Source: Paulownia fortunei
Lineage: Eukaryota; Streptophyta; Magnoliopsida; Lamiales; Paulowniaceae
Length of the DNA: 64,000 nucleotides
Direction: 5' to 3'
NCBI GenBank assembly: GCA_019321725.1
Contig: CM033107.1
Location: 26,341,445 to 26,405,444, forward strand
Position 1 is the stretch's first letter, and the number at the start of each line of letters is the position of its first letter. The notes beneath the pieces were generated by a model. It did not search any database. It was not told where the DNA came from and saw only the letters and a program-made list of their open reading frames with translations. Position numbers and translations under genes: made by a program. Shown piece by piece: positions 37,063 to 49,800 of this stretch.

Positions 37063-38748
37063 AAGTACTAAACTTTTTGCTAAGGTTTATATTTGTGTTA
37101 GAACGTCGTATAATTCATTTGACTATGCCAAATGTGCAGCAGGCTAGATGGTGATCTAATTGATTAACCATGCTTTATTACAAAGCAACTTATGTTATAC
37201 AAATTTATCCTGCAAAAAAAAATCCAGCTCAATTATCACTTTCACGATCCATTTTTAAAGACTTATCCTTAACCTTTTAGGAAAGAAGGGAGAGATGCCC
37301 ACAAGCTTTGCTTGTAAAGTAGGACTAGGTCTAAAAGTAAGTGTAAAGATATGTTGTTTTAATTTACATTGGGTCCATTACTTGCAGTTAATTGGTGCCA
37401 AATTTGACCCCATCATATGAAAACATTTATTTCCAACAACCTTAACAATCGTGCAAAAGATTATTCTATAACATCAATTTCGATATAAAATAAAAACCGA
37501 TAATTCCATACAGTAATTAAGCAAGAATCAATTTCCAACTATGATTCCACATCAAAGAAAGTGCTTGTGGACCATTCCCATTCTTGGGATTTTCAGAATT
37601 TTTCAAAACAAATTGCAGTGAAAGTCCATAAAACCCACCTTGACAATGACTAAAAAGTATGATTAGGTACGGACTCAGAGACCAAAACAGCAAACCAATC
37701 AATTTTTTCAAAAAGATAACGAAAATTCTCCCCCAATCAATTAGACCTTTGAATTTTGCTCTTTTGTTATTGAATAATTATATAAATCAATGACAATGGA
37801 CATAGAAACAAGAATGGAGAGAGGGAGTTGGGAGGGGTAGCCGCCCTCCCATAAGTTTATACAAGTCTATACACTATATTATTATAATTTAAAATTTTAT
37901 CCCTTAAAATATAAAATTATATTTCATATGATTAAAAATATATCTTTATTCATTATTCTTAAAAAAATTCAATTCCCCCCCCCCCCCCCACCAAAAAATT
38001 AAAAAAATAAATAAATTAAAATACCTAACTTTCCTCGTCTGAGAATAAATCTCTTCATTGCACTGTGATAAAATAAATACATCTATAGTCTTGGCACATG
38101 AATGAAAGTGATTTTGACAAATAAAAGTTGGTTTTCATTGGAAATGCTAAATATTCATATTTTTAAGATCGAATATTTATTCAATCGAAAATTGAAAGTC
38201 TGTTCGGTTCGATCCGATTAAATACATAAAATTAAATTTTCAATTTGACCAGTCAAACAGGCTAAAATCGATCGAACCGCCTTGATCGATTTTTATTTTT
38301 TATTTTTTAAAAAATTTAAATTTAATTTTATTATATATATATATATATATATATGATTATTTAAATTTTGTATTTTGTTATATATTTTTTACATAATTAT
38401 TTATCTTTTTTTTTATATTTAAAATATATTACATAATAATTAGTGAATTATATTATCTTTTTACATAATATAATAATAAATATAATTAATTTTCATTAGA
38501 TCAGTTCGATCGACTGTTGAACCAACCGATCAATTGAACCTCTAATCAATATCAACACCGATTTGATCATCAATTCGATTATGAAAATACTGTTAAATAT
38601 AATAACAGTTTCTTTTTAATATTTTCTTATCATATGTGCTTCGTTTGGATTTATATTTGTCTAGTGACTTTTATTTTTAGTGAAGATCATGGTCCAAGAT
38701 TTTCTTAAAGAATAAAAATCGGAGCAAAAACAAAGGGAGTTAGAGTTA

Positions 38749-38751
<3 letters not shown>

Positions 38752-38785
<34 letters not shown>
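38752..38785. repeat. (AAT)n microsatellite
   Basis: About eleven AAT/ATA units in a row, upstream of the DUF3527 promoter. Confidence 0.95.
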
Positions 38786-38788
<3 letters not shown>

Positions 38789-38951
38789 GTAATTTTAAAA
38801 AAAAAAAATCTTGGAAAAAGTAAATCCAATAATCTGAATATTGAAAGGCTATGTCATATGACAGGACGCAAACCAATGCCCACAACACCATAGCAGCTAC
38901 AAACAAAATGGGCATCTAGCCTAAATCAGACTGCCAGACCAACCAATATGT

Positions 38952-39043
38952 GGGCCCATTTGGCATCATTTTTGGGCCCATTTTGGGCCCCTTGGTGAAC
39001 TTGGGATTCGATTTTAAAAGAAATATTGTCCACAAGTGGGCCC
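38952..39043 (+). promoter_or_regulatory. Cluster of four GGGCCC motifs in the DUF3527 promoter
   Basis: GGGCCC at 38952, 38974, 38985 and 39038. The TGGGCC/GGGCCC (site II-like) class is bound by TCP factors in plants and is common in promoters of genes active in dividing cells. The spacing to the leader fits a proximal promoter. An AAAACGACGCC motif follows at 39167. Confidence 0.5.
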
Positions 39044-39179
39044 AGAAATGTGCTCAACAGACGTGACATATAATCCACTGTGTGACGCATCAGCACCTGC
39101 TTGCTTGATTCTGACCACCCATCTACTGCCACCTCACTTTTAACCGTCCGATTCTTTCATAGAAAGCAAAACGACGCCT

Positions 39180-39180
39180 C

Positions 39181-39221
<41 letters not shown>

Positions 39222-39224
39222 ATG
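39180..39224. repeat. CT-rich leader microsatellite
   Basis: About 22 CT units with one interruption, probably at the start of the DUF3527 5' leader, as is common in plant leaders. Confidence 0.85.
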
Positions 39225-40282
39225 ATTAGCACACTCAGACACTGCAGTGCAGGCACATTTTCTTTCGCGGGGTTTTTTCTCTCTCTCTAAATGTATAGCT
39301 TTGCACTTGTATCTATATCCATCTGTAGGACTGGTCTGTCGTTTCTTCTCCGGAATTGAAGAATACGCTTCCTGCATTTCAAAGAAGATTTCTTCCTTTC
39401 TGTGACTCTACAATCTCTCCGATTCCTTTCTTTGCTTTAAGTGTAAGCTCATTGCTTTATTATATATCGTCTGACAACAATATTTCTTTTTTCTTTTTGG
39501 TCCTTTTACTGGAGAGCATTAATGGGTTTGCAGAATCTGTGTTGCGAGTTTTCATTTTTGAAAATATTTTTTATGTTTGGTGTGATTTTTTGTGCTGGTC
39601 TCAGTGCTATTTCTTGATGTTCTCGGAGTTATATTGGGTGCTTGTTCTTGATTGTATGTTTATTAATGCAAAATTTGGAGCTTCTTTGCTATGGTTGAGC
39701 TTCAGATTGTTTGGATCCGTGCTTTCTTGATTTGTATGTGAATCATATGGCATTATTTTAACCTTCATAGAAAGATCCCAAAGTTGGTATTTTTCATGCT
39801 TAGCGCAATTTTTGAATGTTGTCCTAGAAAACTACTTATTTGTGAAAATTATCATACTTTTGGGGGTGAACTGAAGAGACTCAATGTGAATATAACTTTT
39901 GATTTTGAGTTAGCATTGTACAATTTCTGTTAAGAAGAAATTGGTTATTGCAATATATAATCTAGAAGTACCAAATTGAAGCTTGTAGTGTCCTGGATCG
40001 GTGGCTCAAAAATTTGTGCATCTGCACATTCTTTCAACTTTACTTCTAATCTTCATACAATTTCCTGTAAATTATTCGTGTAGAATCCATAGTCTTTAGA
40101 AATGGACACGATTGTCTCAAAAGTTTGTTAAAGGATTCCAAGATTTTAGCTTCTTCATGTGAATCACTTAGACTCTGGAATTACTGTAATTGATCATCAA
40201 GAAATTCATTATCTTGCATTAAGAAGTTTGTACTGTCTTTTACTGAATTACATTGTTAAATGCATACTGGTTTCTTTCTCAG

Positions 40283-43200
40283 GAGAAGAGCTGACATCCT
40301 TGAAGCACTCATAAGATTGCAAGTTTCATGGACAAAATGCAAACTTAGTTTCTGACAGCTAAGCAGATGAGTGAAGATGTTATCTGATGCTATATACCAT
40401 CAAACTAAGTCGTGACAGTGTAGTAGCGCCTCTGGAGATGGGACATGTCTTCAGACAAGGGAGAAGTTCGATACAAGAACAAACCCTGGATGCTGTTAGA
40501 GAGCAAATTCCATTGCCCTGGACAGAAAAAGGTTTAGTGTTTCCAGACAAGCACAAGGTTGGACATTCTTTTGGTGTTCCGTACCTTGATCCAACTTGTG
40601 AATTAAGACAAAATGGAAGCACTGAGGAAGTAGTCCAACCTAAATCTTCAGAAAATGACCGAAAGTCATGGCTTGGGCGCAAGGCATATAATGATGATGA
40701 GATTGTCAAGCACATGTCAAATTTACCTGGCTTTCTCCAGCAAGTGGAGAAGGTAAATAGCATTCAAGAGAAGGCATTAAATTTTGGAATTCTCGATTGG
40801 AATCGTTTGGAGAAATGGAAGTATAATGAGCTTATGCCTGGAACATATCACAAGAAAACATCATCAACAATCAGCAATTCCTCGGCAATTGGACTGCCTA
40901 AAATGAGTCCAAATCTGCAAAGGCAACCCTCATCGCATGGTCTGAGTCCCAGTTCACCATCTTCAAGAAAACAGCCCATGCCACATGTTTCACGATTTAG
41001 TTCACCTCAGAGACACCCACCTCCATCTCACAGTTCACATCTCAATTCATCAAAGGAAGAAAGAAACATTACTTATGACAAGAAAGAAAAATATGTTGAT
41101 GGTATCAAGTCTAAAGGTAAGGAAACACATTGTCAAGAATTTCAAGCTGCCCAAAGTAGCACTATTCATAGGCAGCAAGACAATTTTGTACAGAAAGTTG
41201 AGTTTTATGACAGAAATTGTTCTAAAACAAATTTAGACAGCAGAAAAAGGAAGGATCCAAAGAAAGAGGTCATGTCAGAAAAAGAAGCTTCATCATCAGA
41301 GTGGGGCAAACATAAGCTTTCTCTCCCTTTACATGATAAAATTAATGCTCAGGGAAAAAACAATGAGACGAGATTAGATGATGGAGTGGACTTTACTTCT
41401 GAATGTTGCCCTGCAGACCAGGCAAATATTTTTCTCCATGGACCCAAACATTTCCCAAAGGGAAGTTGCTCAGAGAGTTCTCAGTTTACAGGATCCAGGA
41501 CCTCAGTTGATGGACAATTGACAGAAGCAATAGGGAACAGATATTCAGATTGCTATTCTCCTCAGGAGCTGTGCTCTGGAGAATTCTCTCCTGATATTCC
41601 ACGCTCGTGTCCCCTGCCTTCTGGTGCCGCTGTTCATACTGATTCTGCCGTGGAGGCACTTAACTTGTTGACTTCTCAGGCAATTGACTTAGGTATTTGC
41701 ACAAATGCATGTGAGGGCATGATTTCTGTCACCCCCCTACCATTTGAAGGTAAATGTTCATTGGTGAATGAAAAAACTCGAAGGCCTTCTTTTTCAGTTG
41801 AGGCTTCTCATAATGCACAAGAGGAAATTGCTGAACAGCCCAATGTGAAAGGAAGGCCTCCCTCCCCTACTCGCCGGTTCAGCTTTAACCTTGGGAGGAT
41901 GAGCAGAAGTTTTAGTTTCAAGGAGCACTCGGCGGTTCCACAATTAAGTTCTACACACACCACTGTCAGATCTGGCCCAGTGAGGCCTGAAGTTTCCTCT
42001 GTTATGGATAACTTTGAAAGAGAAAAGGCAAATGCCAGTAGCAGGGGGAGGTCCAGTCCTTTAAGGAGATTGCTGGACCCATTGCTGAAGCACAAAGGAG
42101 CTCAATCTGCTGAGACTGTTCGGCCACCAAATGGAAGCTTAGATTCCTTGACTTTTAGGAGCATGGACACTACGGGACCGACTAAAGGTAGGAAGCCTGA
42201 GGCATCAACTTGTCAGGCTCTTTTGCAGATCACATTGAAGAATGGACTCCCTTTCTTTAAACTTGTGGTTGACAATAGCTGCAACAAGCTAGCCGCTTTT
42301 GTGAAGAGGTTGCCAACATCTGGAAAGAGTGATCCTGGCATGATTTATGCGTTCTCTGTCCATGAGATTAGGACAAAGAGCATGAACTGGATAAATCAAG
42401 GATTGAAGAGTAAAAGTTGCAGCCTTGGCTATAGTATTGTCGGTGAGATGAAGATTACAACCTCTTATCATCCAAAAGTAAACGCAGCGGGATCTAGTGT
42501 ATGTGTTGCAAGAGAATGTGTCTTGTATGGTGTTGACCCAGGGCAGGTGAACAAGCAAAAACCTGAATTCCCGCCTAACAAGGAGATTGCAGCCATTGTT
42601 GTAAAGAACTCTAGTGAAAATCTTAATGTTGGAGATTTAAGTGATAAGAACCAACCGTACACTGAAAGGGAGTGTCCACAGTGTGTATCAGATGTGACGT
42701 TGGACACAGAAAAAAATAATAACTCTAATGGCACCATAGTCATCCTTCCTGGTGGTCTTCATGGCACACCAATTAAAGGTGCACCTTCATCATTAATTAG
42801 CCGGTGGAGATCTGGTGGATCTTGTGATTGTGGAGGTTGGGATGTTGGCTGCAAGCTGCGAATCCTTACTGACTATAAAAAATGCAGCAATATTCTTGAA
42901 GCATCAATGTCCAGCTCTGCTATTGATCGAGTTGATCTTTTTGTGCAGGTACTGTTACAATGCTTCAAGTTACAAGTTTGCCTCTTCTACTTTGAAATTT
43001 AGTATTTGATTACCTTGGACTCTGCTTTTTACAGGGCGGAAAGAGCAAGCCTGTTTTTAGCTTGGAGCCATTTAGCAATGGATTTTACTCTATGGAATTG
43101 GATGCATCAATTTCTTTGTTAGAGGCATTTGCAACATCCGTAGCATACATCACTTGTCGAAAATTTTCTGATATCTTAGATACCAAAGACCAGTCAGATG

Positions 43201-43322
43201 CAGAACATTTTCCAGAAGCGATTGTAGGAACTGATAAGATGAAGACAGCCGCCACATTCCAAGGCCAAGTCCCTGCAAAGTACGTCACATGCCCGCCGTT
43301 GTCACCAGTTGGAAGGATCTAA
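40283..43322 (+). CDS. DUF3527-domain protein
   Basis: Large plant-specific protein of unknown biochemical function. The coding exons are 40387-42948 and 43035-43322, giving 949 residues if the first ATG is used (40387) or 932 from the ATG at 40438 (MGHVFRQGR). The N-terminal two-thirds is Ser/Pro-rich and looks disordered (HGLSPSSPSSRKQP, GRPPSPTRRFSFNLGRMSRS). The conserved C-terminal domain from about 605 to the end contains LLQITLKNGLPFFKLVVDN, GYSIVGEMKITTSYHP, FVARECVLYG-type and LPGGLHGTPIKGAPSSLISR blocks, then GGSCDCGGWDVGCKLRIL, as in DUF3527 proteins. A leader intron is likely: donor GTAAGC at about 39443 and acceptor after a pyrimidine tract at 40282. Two small upstream ORFs precede the start. 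The feature start given here is the beginning of the second exon. Confidence 0.9.
40328..40387 (+). promoter_or_regulatory. Two upstream ORFs before DUF3527, one touching its start
   Basis: A six-codon frame MDKMQT ends in TAG (40328-40348). A second, MSEDVI, runs 40367-40387, and its TGA shares its last A with the ATG at 40387 (TGATG). Both lie in the exon that starts at 40283, so they should be in the mRNA. Confidence 0.7.
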
Positions 43323-44196
43323 GGGCTGCGGCAAGGGATCAGCACATAGATATACTTGTTACTGAGATAACTGGCGCCACATCTATCTCTCGAAGAGAGT
43401 ATCTTGTCGGCATCAAACATTATTTTCCAATATGACTTCTGTAATTTTGTAAAGAGATCTGCGAGTGCAGTAAATCATGCTTGACCTCTTTAATCTTCTA
43501 TCCATTGTTTTTCGTCTCTAAAGTTAGATTTTATGTTGCAAAAAATAATGCTGATTAGTGTCCTCCATATTTGCCTCATGACCAAAGCTGTTACAATAAT
43601 TGTAACAAGATGATAGGTTTGAGATTGGATTTTGGGTGCCCTTTTATTGATTTAGTCTGAAAAATATATTACATCAATTGTATTAATAAAATGTTTTAAT
43701 TTTTATGATAAATGCAGAAAAAATCTCACTTTTAAGAAGATTTTTCGTAGTATGCGAGAAGGGTTTGAGCAGCACGCAAGCAATTTTACCCTGACAATTT
43801 GAGATAGATTTTAACCATCACTTCTAAAGTATGGATTGTTTACGATGAGTTCAGTTTAACAGCCCAATTAAAGCAATCAAGGTGGGTATTCCAGCGGTGG
43901 GTTTAGGTGGTCTAGTTGTGGTTTCAAGCCCCCACAAAGTTGAGAAGGTATTGAAACAATAATCATGCTTAACAAACTTTATTTGTAAGGGACCACTAAA
44001 CGGCCTTGCCAATTTTTATGGATACAACATGGCTCGCATTCGCAGACAAGTAAAACCTGTAAAGAGTTAAACTCTCTAGAGGTATAGAGCAAACTAATTG
44101 CTGCTTGAAACTTCTGGCCTCTATTTGACACAGCCTGCATTTTGCAACACTTCACATTCCGCTTTCCCATAGATGTGGCGGTAGACCTGTATTTCT

Positions 44197-44250
<54 letters not shown>

Positions 44251-44375
44251 CCAAATATTTAGCAGCTACATTGCAATAATATGACAGTAAACCTCAGCCA
44301 ACTAAAAGACTAGTTCTACTCCTCTATTACATATTTGAAAGGGGTAGGAATGACGTTGTGATCTTAGATTCTAGT
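43323..44375. other. Convergent 3' regions of DUF3527 and the UVR/SnoaL gene
   Basis: Tail-to-tail spacer containing 3' untranslated sequence of both genes and a compound (TG)n(GA)n microsatellite at 44196-44249. No gene seen. Confidence 0.6.
44196..44249. repeat. Compound microsatellite (TG)n(GA)n
   Basis: About 12 TG units followed by about 14 GA units, within about 180 bases of the UVR/SnoaL gene stop codon. Confidence 0.95.
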
Positions 44376-46891
44376 TCAAAGGTCAACATATGATACATGG
44401 TGGATACATATGAACCACTGACCATCAACCTTCTCAAAAACATTCGTGGCACAATGTCTTCCCCATCTGCTACCCTTTGGCTTAACCATTTCAATGCAGG
44501 TAACATACCCTACATCACCTCTAACGTGAACCTGAATATCCTTAATCTCAATTTCTAGGGGGAACTCATAGTCTGCCCATACAAATTCCCAGCTCCCCAT
44601 TACAAGGTCATGACTCGATATGCCGCTCACCCCAGGGTGTACAACACACACATGCTCACCCTTTGACCAGAGAGCTTGCATAGCAGCCAAATCACCATTT
44701 CTGAAAGAAATATAAAATCTAGCATTAGCTGCTAATACTGAAGCCTTGCTGTCCTCCTGGAGAAGCCGAAGGCTATCCCTGATTTTTGCTGCTTGGGCAT
44801 AGTTCTCTTCTTCAATAGCAATCTGCAATTCGCGCTCTAATGTCTGCTCATTCAGTAGGATGCTTTCGCCGCTCAAGGTACCACCAGACTCCTCTCTCAT
44901 AACTTGGCATCTTCTCAATGACTGTGATCTGGAAGTTTGCCTGAAAGGTACTGCTCTGAACAAGTAAAGATGGGGGAAATTGAATGGGTATGTAGCATAA
45001 AGCATACTATTGGCAATGCATATTTCATCCAGACGGCAATAAGGTAAACATACATCAAACTATATAATAGATTGACCTTATATCATGCAACTTTCTCTTT
45101 GCCAGACCCACCCATGTCTGGAATGGCACAAACAAGCATGGGTTTGGAATTCCAATAAAATCATGCAATTGGTTGGTCGGTTACTTCCAAGGTACAACTT
45201 AAAAACAAGAAAGCTGGAATGAAGAGGAAAAGATGACAGCAGAATTTTGCCCATCACTAAGGCTGTTATCATGGAATAAGTATTGTTTCCACAACTCAGG
45301 AGTTAGGACCTTAAACAATGAAAAGTTGCTTTGGGGGTCAGTTATGTCAATATACTCGTGCTTCTTTCATTGTCATGCAAGAGAATGCCTTTGAGATGTC
45401 ACCCAATTAAAGAAAAAGCAGATATGATTTATTTTCAAACTCCCGAGCAGATAGATGGCCCTTATGGGCTGGGCCACATACGTGCTACCATAACAATTAC
45501 AATGGGAAGCAAGGCTGTAATAAGGGGTAAACTCGGACTCGGATAGGATATGATTGTATGCGTCAAGCCCTTCATGTGTGATATATTGGCCGAGTTTACG
45601 ATACCTCTGGCCCCTATGTTAGCCAGTTTGCCATAGATTGGTGTCCTTGCCGTCACCAATGACACGTACTCTTCCGCTCTGGAGAATTGGCTTTTGGCAT
45701 AAATGGACTTCCAGGAAGAGATGACCCTTTCGTGAACGAGAACTGGGGGAGGATGAGAGCAAAAGATGATCCAAAAATGTCCCAATCATGCAATTCTAGA
45801 ATTCCAACTTCTAGATGAAGGTGCTTAAGCCTTCTGTCCCATTACTTTAAATGCTTTAGACCATCCTATGAGTCACGATAGCAAATAGAATTTAAAAACA
45901 AAGAAAGGCAGCTCAGGATTTACATTGCATTTTTATTTCTCAATTGTTTTGGACAATCATTTCATGAGTAAAACCAGCTAAGCAAAGGCAACCCAAATAC
46001 GCAAAAAACTTAATTTTATGAACAGAGCAGCATAAAATACTAAATATCAGCAAAGTATAACAAACAAAAGATAGAATTTCTCTAGGACTATATAAGTCAA
46101 TGGGTAAAGAAATGGCGCTACATCAATAACAGAGACATTTTAAGTCTAAAATAAAACTATTTTTTAGGTTAAAACCCAATAGAACTTACTTAGAGTAGCA
46201 TACCGTGAAGTTTGACCATGGCAAACAGGTAAAGAGTTTTCTCCTACTCCAATATCTCCACCCAAAACTAAATTGCATTTCTTGTGAGGACACATATAGA
46301 GATGGTGGCGAAGCATCCCACCACTATCAATGCAGGAGCGAGGTAAACATCTAGGATCTCTGGCATCCAACATTACCTACAACCATAGGATCATGCAATT
46401 GAAGACTATCAGAATAAACTCTAAAAAAATATAAGAAAACACATGAACTAGCTCATGTTCCTCACTGAGGACGAGGGAAAAGATTCGAATCTGTATATTC
46501 CAGCATTCAAGGGATCCTAGAATCCAATTTCCAAATTCCAATAGCATTTTTTCCTCGAGGACACAGCGGAGAGAGAAAATGAACAAAACGTTAATTAAAT
46601 CCTTGTACTATATTATACACTCAAGCAAAAAAAATAAATAATAATCTTCAATTTTATACAAACACAAACATTTGAGTTCAATGAGTCTAAGCCAAACATT
46701 GAACTCATAACACCCCCCAACTACAAACTCAACTAAGTATCACAGGTAACTCCAAAAAAAAAGATATTTCTCTAAAAATCGAATAACTATTACAAGAAAA
46801 ATAATACTTATACGTCACTTACATGGCTGAAGAAAGTTGGTCGATTCAGCTGAGGTTTGAAATACAGAGCAGAAAAACTCGACGCCTCCAT
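44376..46891 (-). CDS. UVR-motif plus SnoaL-like (NTF2-fold) protein, probably plastid-targeted
   Basis: Three minus-strand exons, 46891-46823, 46376-46190 and 44950-44376, keep frame and give 276 residues. The N terminus (MEASSFSALYFKPQLNRPTF) is rich in Ser and hydroxylated or hydrophobic residues, low in acids, and looks like a chloroplast transit peptide. A UVR motif (about 120-150, LERELQIAIEEENYAQAAKI) is followed by a SnoaL-like/DUF4440 NTF2-fold domain (about 155-275) with NGDLAAMQALWS, VMGSWEFVWADYE and WFICIHHVSYVDL. UVR motifs mediate contacts with Clp-system or repair proteins in bacteria; the plant role is unknown. The exon 3 acceptor has two in-frame choices (44950 or 44953). 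Intron 2 is about 1.2 kb. A relative in Arabidopsis is annotated as an NTF2-family protein, from memory only. Confidence 0.85.
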
Positions 46892-49800
46892 TGCCGCAAA
46901 TATCTTATCAGCTGTCAACTGTTTATAATAAAAATTGAAAAGGAATAAATTGACGAGTTAATCCACAATTTCAGAATAAAATTCAAATACCTTTAGAAAA
47001 GATATCGGTAACGAATATCTGTTGAGAAAATTTTGGGACTGGTTCTTCGACTTGCAGGAGAGATCGCGAGAAATTGATGATACGGTCTGCTGATAGCTGC
47101 AGTTATTTAAAGAAGAAAACTTGACCGCTGATGGGAGACAGAACTTACATGTTCTTTTGGGCTTGGGTTTTATGTTCGAAACGGGCTTTAATAATATCGA
47201 TATTATAGTTTTGGGCCTTGTAGTCATCTTCCTAAGTTTGTTTTTATTGGGCTATAACTTATAATTAAAGCATTGAAATAGGGCACCATGGTACATTTAT
47301 ATATGTCAATGAGGCATTGATCAATTGATGAATATGAGGCTCCAAGAGTTTGAAATATTGGTTTGAATTCCCAATTATAATTGTTGATAATAATCATAGT
47401 ATTCGATGATAGTTGATGTTTAATTCTTAATTATTTATTGATTAATAGGATAATGTAATAATGTTAAGAAAATAAGATATTTTAACCAGATTAAAGCATC
47501 AATTGTTTTATTCAAAATTACCTAGTTTAAATTTATGGCAATATTTCAACTATTCCAAATATAACTTTTAATCAAATTATATGCTCGTATAAATATATAA
47601 TCTCATGTAAATGGGTGTCCATTGAAATATTGTTTGGTGAAATAATATAATCAAACTTTCGAGCTTACCCGACAATCCTTTCTTCACAATTTTTGCCCTT
47701 TATACTAAAAAATAAATAAATAAAACCTCGATCTAGAATAATCAATAAACGAGTCATTATATAATCTATATATTGCCTTCATAAGCCCTTTTGTTTTTCT
47801 TTATTTTATTTATTGATTTACTTATTCTTCGGTGGACAAGGTAAAACAATGTGCTCATCTGTCATTGGCACGTCTAATCAATTAGTTTAATAGCATGAAT
47901 TATAAGTATTGAGTTTGTGGTTTAGGTAGAAGGAGTCATTTATGAGGTTAATTAGTTAGGGTCCGTGATGAAAGTATTTGGATATGAACCAAAACCAATT
48001 AGAAACTTCTTTTGAGTCAATAGACTATTAATTACCTTAATTAATACTGCTATAAGTTAAATAATTTTCCTTTTTCCCTAATTTAGACTAAAAAACTTAT
48101 AGATATAGCTACTATTATGCTTGGTCAAGATAATTGCGGATTAACATAGGGATTAAATAATTATTTAGTTAATTGTTATTGTGCATAAATTGACTTGTCC
48201 GGACTTGCAAAGTTTTAACACCTATATTAAGTAATGAAAATCTAATAATTTCCCATAACTTTTTAAAAATTTATTTTGTCAACTTTTTCATAAATTTAAG
48301 CACACAATTATAAATCACACCTTTTTTTTCTTTTTTATTGTTGTAGTTATTATGTTAATTTGATCAGTTAAAATTGAAATCTTAAAATTATAAGGTTTTA
48401 GGTTCGAATTCTATCAGATTAAGAGTTTTTATTTACTTTTTATTAATTTATAATAAATTATTATTAATTATTAAAAGTTAACTATTAATTAATTATTGAT
48501 ATGATTCCACGATATTGATATTTATAATGTACCAATATATGCAATCGATTCACTAAAAAAAAGTTTGGCCAAAAACAAAATTATTCAAGCAAGATAAAGA
48601 AACTTATGGGAAAATTATAACCTAAAAAAAACTGACAAAATTGAATTCCAACCTGAGAGCACTAATACACAAAATATATATATATATATATATATATATG
48701 ATACCAACATATTTCGTTCTAATTAATTAGGTCTAAATAATGTTGGGGTGCATTGATTTACTCATTAATGGGTGAACTAAATTAGGATATACTGGGTCAA
48801 ACTGTCTCGCATCAGGGACCTAGATAAGGGTATGGACTATTTTAGTACAGTAATTTGATAATAATCCAATACACAATTATTGAAAAATAATAAAAAATTA
48901 ACATCCTAATCAGATAAAGAAATGAAAGATAGAGTTACATAAATCAACCACCCCTCTTGTAGATGTTGTAATACATTTATTTACACATTCACACGCGTAC
49001 GTGAAAAAATAGGTTGAAATGCACACTAACACACGTCATCATGTAATATCTTTTAAATCTTTTCCTCCATAAAATGGGGTCTAACTCACTCAAAAAAAAG
49101 TTTGTTCTCTTTTATAATTCCACTATTTTTTTGTAAGATTTTAAAAAAATAGGATTGAAAAGTTCAAGGATAGCTTATTCCCATTAAAAATGAGAAAAGT
49201 CATTCTTCATTCAACCATAAAAAATAATATTTATTCCCATTTTGGTGAAATTAATGGGTATCATAACTTTTAAAAAAAAGAAAAAGAAAGAAAAAATTCC
49301 ATACTTACTCTCAAAAAACATCCTAAAAATTTTGATTATGCCACACACACACGTGCACACACATTCACATACATTTTTAATACATTATGCATATAATAAT
49401 ATATATAAAACAAAAATATATTAATGCAATATATATACAAATATAATTTTATTTTAAATATGAATTAACATATAAGTATACTTATTAATTACAGTATATT
49501 AATCTATAAAAACATATATTAATATGTGCATTTTACACACACATATACTCGTATATAATTATATATATTTATTAAGATAAATTCTATAATTATTTATATG
49601 TGAATAATATGTATTTACGCTCGCACTATCTGAATACCCACACACACTTACACGTATATTTGCATATAGGACAATTATAAAACTTATTCTACAAATATAT
49701 ATAATTTTAGATACATATATAAGTCTGCATGGAGTATGTATGAGTTAGCTTACCTTTGTCGATAAATGTAATTCTAAATTTGTACTATTATCATATTTTA

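Larger units (their letters stand above)
37097..39150. other. Intergenic region and DUF3527 promoter
   Basis: AT-rich with a C15 run at 37975-37989, an (AT)n at about 38333-38354, an (AAT)n microsatellite at 38752-38785 and repeat-like CGATC/TCGAA-rich blocks (38160-38290, 38500-38580). From 38950 the sequence turns promoter-like, with four GGGCCC motifs. No gene seen before the DUF3527 leader. Confidence 0.55.

Noticed and set aside
43890..43960. Possible SINE fragment around GGTGGTCTAGTTGTGG
   Set aside because: The tRNA-like similarity is too short and weak, with no B box, A tail or target duplication.
48390..48415. GGTTCGAATTC, resembling a tRNA/SINE B box
   Set aside because: There is no A box at the right distance, no tRNA fold, no A tail and no flanking duplication.
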